Origin: Anaerobacillus sp.
Lineage (GTDB): Bacteria; Bacillota; Bacilli; Bacillales_H; Anaerobacillaceae
Length of the DNA stretch: 10,213 bases
Assembly (NCBI GenBank): GCA_007120055.1
Contig: SKOL01000253.1
Location: forward strand, 1-10,213
Direction of reading: 5' to 3'
The notes under the pieces were generated by a model. It saw only the letters and a list, made by a program, of their open reading frames with translations. It had not been told where the DNA came from and made no database searches. Shown here piece after piece: positions 5,378 to 10,213 of this stretch; the stretch's first letter is position 1; each line of letters opens with the position of its first letter. Made by a program: the position numbers and the translations under genes.

Positions 5378-7135
5378 TTAACTTTTGTACCTTCGACCTG
5401 TTTTCTTTTCTGTAATTCCTACACTTAATTCATCAAGACAGTCTTGAATCGCAGCCGTCTTCGTTTCTAAATCCTCTAATATAGAATTAATGTCAGCTAG
5501 ACGTCCTTGTTGCATTAATTCAATCGCGTTTTGTGATAACATTACGATATCATTATGCAAATTTTCCGCTGTTGAAAAAATGGGTTGTGAGTGAATAAGT
5601 GGGTCCTTTTTCATCATATTAAACCACGTAACTAAACGACTCTCCTCGTGACGAGCAACATCACCGGAGCTTAAATCATGAAATTCTATCATCGTATTGT
5701 AAATCCACCATTTCCATGTCTCGTATTCGGTTTTCATTACTCTAACTAAATTTTCTCCATTAAGACGTGGAACCGATTTTAAAACTTCTTTTCTTAATTC
5801 ATTTACATTATAACTCGCATCATAGATGTTACTTCCCGTTTCCACAGTTACTTTTTTTATTTGATCGACATGGTTTAATACTTCGTTGATTCTTGACGTA
5901 ATGTCTTGGGTTGCAGCACTTTGCTCTTCGGCAATCGCAGCAATATTAGAGGTTGCTCCACCGACGTCTTCAATTCTTGTAATTATTTGATCAAGAACAT
6001 CGATAGCATCTCTAGTTTTATCAACTCTTTCTGAAAGCTGTCTAGACATACGATCTGAATTGTTATCAACATCTTTGGCCTCATCCTGAATCTTTTCAAT
6101 CGTTGAAGTAATCTTTTGTACAGATGTATTCGTTTGTTCGGATAATTTCCGAACTTCATTTGCTACAACAGCAAATCCTTTGCCATGTTCTCCTGCTCGT
6201 GCTGCTTCAATCGAAGCATTTAGTGCTAATAAGTTCGTTTGTTCAGATACGTCGCGAATAAACGAAACAACCGTTGTCACGTTTTGAATTTCTTTTAGAA
6301 GACTGTTGATTTTACCTTTTGTTTCTGAAAAATCTTCGGTCATAGAAAGAAATCCATTTAAAGATTCTTCGATTACTTTTTGGCCATTATTAGCTTGACG
6401 TATTGTTTCTTCAGCATTTTCTGATACATTAATCGCATTTGATGCCACTTCTTCTACTGAAGTAGAAAGCTCCTGGGCGGCAGCGGCTACAGCTTCTGCT
6501 TCATTAACAGTTTGATCAACGACAGCTAGTAAATCCTTCATCTTATTAATTTTCGTAATAAGCTCTACAACAGCGCTTATATTTGATACAACTTTAAAAT
6601 CATTTCCCTCTTGATAAGACTCAAGTACAATTTGGGAATCTAACGTAATAAACTTCAATAAACTTAACAAAATATCAGCTAACTTATCGGGCTGACTACC
6701 GAATTCTTTAACGATACTTGGAACTAAATATTCATAAACACGAATGTAAGAACCCGTATAATATTCCGGTGTTAAACGAATTTTACTATGAATATCACCA
6801 ATTTTAACCCGACTAGCTATGTAGCTTTCATCCATTTTAGCTTTAGGGATTGATTTTAAGTACTCAACAAAAGTTTTTGATAACCTTTCTTTCGTACTAT
6901 GCTGATCAATAATATGTTGTAAATTTGCATACGTTCCAATCATTTCGTAATGCCTTTTCGTAATATCGTGACAATATTTATCGATGATACCCTCTATTTT
7001 TTTTACATTGTCAAGATCGCTGCTTGTCAGTTGTAAATAAGTTAGCTTATTTTCCATCCGTTCCGTTGACTTAATATCCGTTGTTTCGATTGAAGAGATT
7101 TTCTTATCAACCTCAATTTGTTTTGTAAAAAACAA
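5378..7135 (-). CDS. hemAT: HemAT-type globin-coupled chemoreceptor with C-terminal CZB-like domain
   Basis: This 585-residue soluble receptor should bind oxygen at haem and signal through CheA/CheW. Residues about 30-180 form the sensor globin. The proximal His is H116 in [18 protein letters not shown]88 and Y63 match HemAT-Bs Thr95 and Tyr70 with the same offset of 7. The methyl-accepting domain (about 200-455) has the conserved hairpin tip, with EAARAGE (310-316) and [18 protein letters not shown] (318-335). There is no membrane segment or HAMP domain. B. subtilis HemAT has about 432 residues; the extra ~120 here (about 462-570) align with a CZB domain by spacing, but three of four zinc ligands are replaced. 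The start is TTG 7135: GGGGAGGA lies 6-7 bases upstream and no ATG fits. It is transcribed alone. Confidence 0.9.
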   Translation of the reverse strand: MFFTKQIEVDKKISSIETTDIKSTERMENKLTYLQLTSSDLDNVKKIEGIIDKYCHDITKRHYEMIGTYANLQHIIDQHSTKERLSKTFVEYLKSIPKAKMDESYIASRVKIGDIHSKIRLTPEYYTGSYIRVYEYLVPSIVKEFGSQPDKLADILLSLLKFITLDSQIVLESYQEGNDFKVVSNISAVVELITKINKMKDLLAVVDQTVNEAEAVAAAAQELSTSVEEVASNAINVSENAEETIRQANNGQKVIEESLNGFLSMTEDFSETKGKINSLLKEIQNVTTVVSFIRDVSEQTNLLALNASIEAARAGEHGKGFAVVANEVRKLSEQTNTSVQKITSTIEKIQDEAKDVDNNSDRMSRQLSERVDKTRDAIDVLDQIITRIEDVGGATSNIAAIAEEQSAATQDITSRINEVLNHVDQIKKVTVETGSNIYDASYNVNELRKEVLKSVPRLNGENLVRVMKTEYETWKWWIYNTMIEFHDLSSGDVARHEESRLVTWFNMMKKDPLIHSQPIFSTAENLHNDIVMLSQNAIELMQQGRLADINSILEDLETKTAAIQDCLDELSVGITEKKTGRRYKS

Positions 7136-7194
7136 TGACGTTCCTCCCCTTGAACAAATTAAAATTTAGTTTGCTTTATTCCCCACTTACTTTC

Positions 7195-7222
7195 ATTTTA
7201 TCTTTCTAAACAAATCTTTCAA
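7195..7222 (-). promoter_or_regulatory. Candidate promoter of hemAT
   Basis: On the minus strand, -35 TTGAAA (7222-7217) and -10 TAAAAT (7200-7195) are separated by 16 bases. This lies about 60 bases upstream of the TTG start. I found no sigma-D-type GCCGATAT element, which might have been expected for a chemotaxis gene. The rest of 7136-7432, a divergent gap of 297 bases, shows no gene. Confidence 0.5.
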
Positions 7223-7432
7223 GTCATATAAGGCTTACTTCCTATAATAATTAAAATAGTTCTCTATTTTATCATAAATTTTTCACATGGTTTTCATTAA
7301 TTGTTAGTATGATTAGTTCTAGAAATTGTAATATTTCTTTCACATCTTTGTCAGATATCAATTCTTATTTCACTATAAAATTGCTTTAAACTAAAGATAG
7401 ACAAACCACACAGACGGGAGGGTGTATTTCAA

Positions 7433-7663
7433 ATGCAAATAAAACTATTACTAGCAACTGGAATCAATTGTAAATTATTCGAAAAACGTGTAATTGAAGT
7501 TATTAAAGCTAAAGGTGTCTATGCTGATATTGAACGTATCGACTATAGACCTGATGTGTTAAAGTATGGTGTTTTTTATACACCCGCACTTGTTATAAAC
7601 GAAAAAGTCGTTTCAAGTGGAAGGCTGTTATCAACTGATGAAATTTCTCGGCTCATACATTAA
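7433..7663 (+). CDS. Small thioredoxin-fold protein with a single active-site Cys
   Basis: This 76-residue protein has the compact thioredoxin_3 (redox-active disulfide protein 2) layout. A first strand, QIKLLLATG, is followed by the active-site turn INCKLF (11-16), a helix, and the cis-proline strand YTPALVINEKVVSSGR with P51. Family members normally have CxxC. Here only C13 is present and the second position is F16, and there is no other cysteine. It therefore resembles monothiol glutaredoxins in active-site layout and cannot form the usual intramolecular disulfide. ATG 7433 has GGAGGGTG (7417-7424) 8 bases upstream. It is divergent from hemAT and cytoplasmic. Its partner and substrate are unknown. 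The reading frame and fold are convincing; the function is not. Confidence 0.75.
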   Translation: MQIKLLLATGINCKLFEKRVIEVIKAKGVYADIERIDYRPDVLKYGVFYTPALVINEKVVSSGRLLSTDEISRLIH

Positions 7664-7698
7664 ATTAGTTAAAATCGATTTGCGTAAAGTAAATTTAG

Positions 7699-7818
7699 GA
7701 CTATATTTTAGATGTTGTCGAAAAACAAAGTATCACCCTGAAATTACATCCAGATGATTATAATAAGTTAAGTCTATATTTAGCTCCGATGAGTAGGCAC
7801 AAATGTGACAACCTCTAA
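7699..7818 (+). pseudogene. Possible gene remnant, start lost
   Basis: A 39-codon open stretch runs from an upstream TAG to TAA 7816. It has no ATG, GTG or TTG start in frame. Its translation looks protein-like (ITLKLHPDDYNKLSLYL, then APMSRHKCDNL) but I recognise no family. An open stretch of this size also arises by chance in AT-rich DNA. The gap 7664-7958 otherwise holds only weak signals. Confidence 0.2.
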
Positions 7819-7824
7819 GAAATT

Positions 7825-7854
7825 TTAAGGATAAATTATGTTTTTCATTATAAT
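7825..7854 (+). promoter_or_regulatory. Candidate promoter of the KTSC gene
   Basis: A perfect -10 TATAAT is at 7849-7854. The best -35 is TTAAGG (7825-7830) with an 18-base spacer, which is weak. It would give a leader of about 95 bases. Confidence 0.35.
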
Positions 7855-7978
7855 AAATGGGAATGATACATATAGAACTTCCAAGATGCTTTTTCTACTT
7901 CCAGAAATGCTAATTAAGAAAATTAATCGAAAAAGCCTTAAAAAGAGGAGGTATTCTTATGGAAACGACAAATTTTAA
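7838..7978 (+). CDS. Possible small ORF overlapping the KTSC gene start
   Basis: A 46-codon frame starts at ATG 7838, with AAGGA (7827-7831) 6 bases upstream. It begins MFFIIINGNDTYRTSK, becomes very basic (KKINRKSLKKRR) and ends 20 bases inside the KTSC gene, overlapping its Shine-Dalgarno. If translated, it would influence access to the KTSC start. No family is recognised, and the candidate -10 at 7849 lies inside it, so the two calls conflict. Chance is a fair explanation. Confidence 0.2.
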   Translation: MFFIIINGNDTYRTSKMLFLLPEMLIKKINRKSLKKRRYSYGNDKF

Positions 7979-8171
7979 TTCCCGTGATATTCAATCGGCA
8001 ACCTATGATGACATTACTCATCAATTATATGTTCGTTTTACTAACGGTGACTATTACGTTTATTATGATGTAATGCCGGTTGATTACGTCGGTTTTCTTT
8101 CCGCCGATGACCATAGTAAATACGTAAAAGATCGACTGACGATTAAATATGATAAACGTAAACTTCACTGA
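7959..8171 (+). CDS. KTSC domain protein
   Basis: This 70-residue protein is essentially one KTSC domain, a small beta-barrel-like module named for its similarity to the C-terminal region of some lysyl-tRNA synthetases. It shows the expected run: F-x-S with an I-x-x-x-x-YD start (FNSRDIQSATYDD), LYVRFTNGDYYVYYDV (23-38), then a P-x-x-Y turn and a helix ending in KYVKDRLTIKY. The biochemical role of free-standing KTSC proteins is not established; nucleic-acid binding is one suggestion. ATG 7959 has an excellent Shine-Dalgarno, AGAGGAGG (7945-7951 region), about 7 bases upstream. It is cytoplasmic. It stands alone between a weak promoter and a strong terminator. Confidence 0.85.
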   Translation: METTNFNSRDIQSATYDDITHQLYVRFTNGDYYVYYDVMPVDYVGFLSADDHSKYVKDRLTIKYDKRKLH

Positions 8172-8191
8172 TTTGCTTGAGATTAATCACG

Positions 8192-8238
8192 AAAAGGTAT
8201 TTTATTCGTAATACAACAGACGAATAAAATACCTTTTT
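8192..8238 (+). terminator. Intrinsic terminator of the KTSC gene
   Basis: A perfect 17-bp stem has arms at 8192-8208 and 8221-8237 and a 12-base loop. A run of five T (8234-8238) ends it. Confidence 0.92.
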
Positions 8239-8277
8239 GTTGGTTTGTAAATTTTTTTGAATAACAGTGAAAATTGA

Positions 8278-8307
8278 TTGATTACTGTATAGAAAACGAT
8301 TTATACT
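8278..8307 (+). promoter_or_regulatory. Candidate promoter of ald
   Basis: -35 TTGATT (8278-8283) and -10 TATACT (8302-8307) are separated by 18 bases, and lie 43 bases before the ald start codon. ACAGT (8264-8268) and ACTGT (8284-8288) form a short inverted repeat around the -35, a possible operator but too short to be sure. Confidence 0.5.
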
Positions 8308-8350
8308 AAGTGAGGAGAGAAAAATTTCAAAAGAAAAAGAGGGATTTATA

Positions 8351-9475
8351 ATGATTATTGGTGTACCTAAAGAGATAAAAAACAATGAAAATCGCGTTGC
8401 TATTACACCTGCTGGAGTTATGTCATTTATTAAGTCAGGTCATGAAGTTTTTATTGAGACAAACGCCGGTGTTGGAAGCGGTTTCACTGATGAAGCGTTC
8501 GTAGAAGCTGGTGCAAAAATTTTAGATGGCGCAGCCGAAGTTTGGGAAAAAGCGGACATGGTCATGAAAGTAAAAGAACCTCTACCATCTGAGTACGAAT
8601 ATTTTAAAGAAGGATTAATTTTATTTACATATTTACATCTAGCGGCTGAGCCTGAGCTTGCAAAAGCATTAACAAGCAAAGGTGTTATTGCGATTGCTTA
8701 TGAAACAGTAGAAGTTAATCGCACACTTCCGTTACTTACTCCAATGAGTGAAGTAGCTGGTCGTATGGCTTCTCAAATCGGTGCCCAGTTCTTACAAAAA
8801 AACAACGGCGGAAAAGGAATTTTATTAGGTGGTATTCCTGGCGTAAAACGCGGTAAAGTAACGGTTATTGGTGGCGGTGTTGTAGGAACGAATGCTGCTA
8901 AGATTGCGATGGGACTCGGCGCTAACGTAACAATTATTGACTTAAGCCCAGAACGTTTACGTCAACTAGACGATATTTTTGGAAATGAGATACAAACATT
9001 AATGTCTAACCCATTAAATATCGCTGAAGCTGTAGCAGAATCAGACTTAGTCATCGGCGCTGTATTAATCCCTGGTGCAAAAGCTCCTAAACTGGTTACG
9101 GAAGAAATGATTAAGACGATGTCTCCTGGTTCAGTAGTAGTTGACGTTGCCATTGACCAAGGTGGAATTTTCGAAACTGTTGATCGTATTACAACACATA
9201 GTGATCCAACATATGATAAACACGGTGTAGTTCACTACGCTGTTGCCAATATGCCTGGTGCTGTTCCACGTACATCAACAATTGGTTTAACAAATGTAAC
9301 AATTCCTTACGCACTACAAATTGCAAATAAAGGCGTATATAACGCTGTTATAGAAAATAAATCATTAGAGCTTGGTGTCAATGTTGCAAACGGCTCAATT
9401 ACTTATGAAGTAGTTGCAAAAGACTTAGGATACGATTACGTACCTGTTTCAGAAGCACTACACCACAGAATTTAG
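8351..9475 (+). CDS. ald: Alanine dehydrogenase
   Basis: This 374-residue enzyme catalyses the reversible NAD-dependent oxidative deamination of L-alanine to pyruvate and ammonium. In Bacillus it is used for growth on alanine and in sporulation. It is full length for the family. Substrate residues are at the classic positions: R15 in [10 protein letters not shown]75 in VMKVKEP and H96 in [10 protein letters not shown]. The nucleotide site is [11 protein letters not shown] (174-184), with D197 at the end of the next strand favouring NAD over NADP. D269 in VDVAIDQGG matches the catalytic Asp, and [10 protein letters not shown] (301-310) is the family's conserved C-terminal motif. AGAGGG about 8 bases upstream supports ATG 8351; a second purine-rich GAGGAGAG (8312-8319) has no start behind it. 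The gene is monocistronic, between two terminators. Confidence 0.98.
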   Translation: MIIGVPKEIKNNENRVAITPAGVMSFIKSGHEVFIETNAGVGSGFTDEAFVEAGAKILDGAAEVWEKADMVMKVKEPLPSEYEYFKEGLILFTYLHLAAEPELAKALTSKGVIAIAYETVEVNRTLPLLTPMSEVAGRMASQIGAQFLQKNNGGKGILLGGIPGVKRGKVTVIGGGVVGTNAAKIAMGLGANVTIIDLSPERLRQLDDIFGNEIQTLMSNPLNIAEAVAESDLVIGAVLIPGAKAPKLVTEEMIKTMSPGSVVVDVAIDQGGIFETVDRITTHSDPTYDKHGVVHYAVANMPGAVPRTSTIGLTNVTIPYALQIANKGVYNAVIENKSLELGVNVANGSITYEVVAKDLGYDYVPVSEALHHRI

Positions 9476-9517
9476 TTAGAAATTTCATATGCTATAAACT
9501 AGTAACATTATGTTTTA

Positions 9518-9555
9518 AAAGGAACAGACTCAAAATAGAGTTTGTTTCTTTTTTT
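9518..9555 (+). terminator. Intrinsic terminator of ald
   Basis: Arms at 9518-9531 and 9538-9551 form a 14-bp stem with two G-U wobbles on the plus strand and a 6-base AAAATA loop. A T-rich tail follows to 9555. Confidence 0.88.
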
Positions 9556-9605
9556 GTTGGTTTGTTGGTTAGGCCGTTCCATCCTGACTTTTACATGTTA
9601 GTTAG

Positions 9606-9621
9606 TGACGATACATCGTCA
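9606..9621. repeat. Short palindrome TGACGAT-AC-ATCGTCA
   Basis: Seven-base arms flank a two-base centre, in the gap between ald and the tandem rhodanese gene. It could be a protein-binding site or a small hairpin; nothing nearby favours either. Confidence 0.35.
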
Positions 9622-9646
9622 TGGAGATTTTGTATAAAAAAGCATT

Positions 9647-9673
9647 AGCCGGCCAAAAATTTGGCCGGCTTTT
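9647..9673 (-). terminator. GC-rich terminator hairpin after the tandem rhodanese gene
   Basis: AGCCGGCCAAA (9647-9657) and its complement (9660-9670) make a stem whose core, GCCGGCC/GGCCGGC, is far richer in GC than its surroundings. On the minus strand it lies 46 bases past the stop codon and is followed, after TAATGC, by six T. On the plus strand only four T follow, and ald already has its own terminator, so I assign it to the minus-strand gene. Confidence 0.65.
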
Positions 9674-9719
9674 ACCTTCTAGATGATAGTGTCAAGTATC
9701 TTCTTTTTATAGATTTTAA

Positions 9720-10213
9720 TTAGAACCCATAGGAACCGTCTGCATTGACTGTTATTGTTGAATTTAAGTAATACGTATTTTCATAACCAAGTTCTGCAAT
9801 TTTATCTGCCGCACCTGCAGATCGAGCACCAGCTGCGCAATGGACTAAAATAGTAGTATTCTTGTCTGATGGCAATTGATCGGCAATGGCTTCTGGATCA
9901 GCATTAATGACGTTATCAGGAATATGAAGGGCTCCAGTAATTAATCCACTCGAAGCAATTTCACCGTCGCCTCGAACATCAATGACTTGAACATTTGACC
10001 CACCTTCAAGCTCTGTAAATCTTTCTGGTGTAATTGCCCGATTTACTTTTCCGGCTGAAACGTCAAATCCACCACCTGCTGCTTCCATACCTATCGTCGG
10101 TAGTCCTGCTTGCTTCCAAGAAGGCATTCCACCTGCTAATACCTTAACATTTGTGTAACCATCAGCTACTAAATAATCAGCGAATTGATGGCTTTTATGA
10201 CAGAAGAAACCAC
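9720..10213 (-). CDS. Tandem rhodanese-domain protein, partial (N-terminus outside window)
   Basis: The frame is open to the window edge, so only the C-terminal 163 residues are visible; Met at 10127 is internal. The first part is the end of one rhodanese domain: GFFCHKSHQ with a Cys at 10202-10200, then VADGYTNVKVLAGGMPSWKQAGLP, the usual C-terminal signature. A Gly-rich linker follows, then a complete second domain from NRAITPERF. It has VIDVRGDGE, the canonical active-site loop HCAAGARSA (Cys at 9839-9837) and a closing strand ending NADGSYGF. These enzymes move sulfane sulfur from thiosulfate or persulfides to thiophilic acceptors. The second site looks intact. The first has CHKSHQ, which lacks the usual Gly and Arg, so its activity is doubtful. 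Whether it is secreted cannot be judged without the N-terminus. Confidence 0.88.
   Translation of the reverse strand, partial: GFFCHKSHQFADYLVADGYTNVKVLAGGMPSWKQAGLPTIGMEAAGGGFDVSAGKVNRAITPERFTELEGGSNVQVIDVRGDGEIASSGLITGALHIPDNVINADPEAIADQLPSDKNTTILVHCAAGARSAGAADKIAELGYENTYYLNSTITVNADGSYGF

Noticed and set aside
7136..7432. Sigma-D promoter search upstream of hemAT
   Set aside because: No TAAA-N15-GCCGATAT-like sequence was found. Only a sigma-A-like pair is visible.
8143..8385. 80-codon minus-strand frame overlapping the KTSC terminator and ald start
   Set aside because: It runs antisense across a strong terminator and promoter, lacks a ribosome binding site and is composed of low-complexity residues. 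The same holds for the minus-strand frames inside ald (8440-8679, 8962-9153) and at 644-838.

Overview
The window looks like chromosomal DNA from a low-GC Gram-positive, most likely a member of the Bacillaceae. The DNA is AT-rich. Genes are preceded by strong AGGAGG-type ribosome binding sites, including one TTG start that only the Shine-Dalgarno explains. Gene ends carry classic hairpin-plus-T-tract terminators. The gene set is Bacillus-like: a lipoprotein-type YidC, an OmpR-family two-component pair, a HemAT-type soluble aerotaxis receptor and alanine dehydrogenase. The genus cannot be fixed from the sequence alone.

Layout. Positions 1-402 hold no gene but carry copy 1 of a palindromic repeat (164-300) and a possible promoter for a small PilZ protein (403-762, +). 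A bidirectional terminator (814-865) separates it from a cluster read on the minus strand. In transcription order that cluster is a response regulator (4859-4176), an overlapping histidine kinase (4186-2786), a terminator, a three-helix small membrane protein (2561-2274), yidC (2221-1433) and a membrane-anchored rhodanese-like protein lacking the catalytic cysteine (1257-922). The 518-base gap 4860-5377 holds regulatory sequence for the response regulator, a 17-bp cruciform-forming repeat, the terminator of hemAT, and copy 2 of the palindromic repeat in opposite orientation. hemAT (7135-5378, -) carries an extra C-terminal CZB-like domain. On the plus strand follow a 76-residue one-cysteine thioredoxin-fold protein (7433-7663), a gene-poor stretch with weak ORF traces, a KTSC-domain protein (7959-8171) and ald (8351-9475). 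The right end is the C-terminal part of a tandem rhodanese protein (minus strand) that runs out of the window.

How the genes relate. Most are separate transcription units of signalling and housekeeping type rather than one pathway. The response regulator and kinase are translationally coupled. The small membrane gene sits in tandem just upstream of yidC, the position MifM occupies in Bacillus subtilis, though it does not look like MifM. The most notable items are: (i) the globin chemoreceptor with a CZB domain of correct spacing but with three of four zinc ligands replaced; (ii) the paired MITE-like palindromic elements, one of which lies between the hemAT stop codon and its terminator; (iii) the small membrane gene upstream of yidC; and (iv) two redox or sulfur-family proteins missing the usual active-site cysteine. 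No defence system, CRISPR array, RNA gene or intact transposase is visible.
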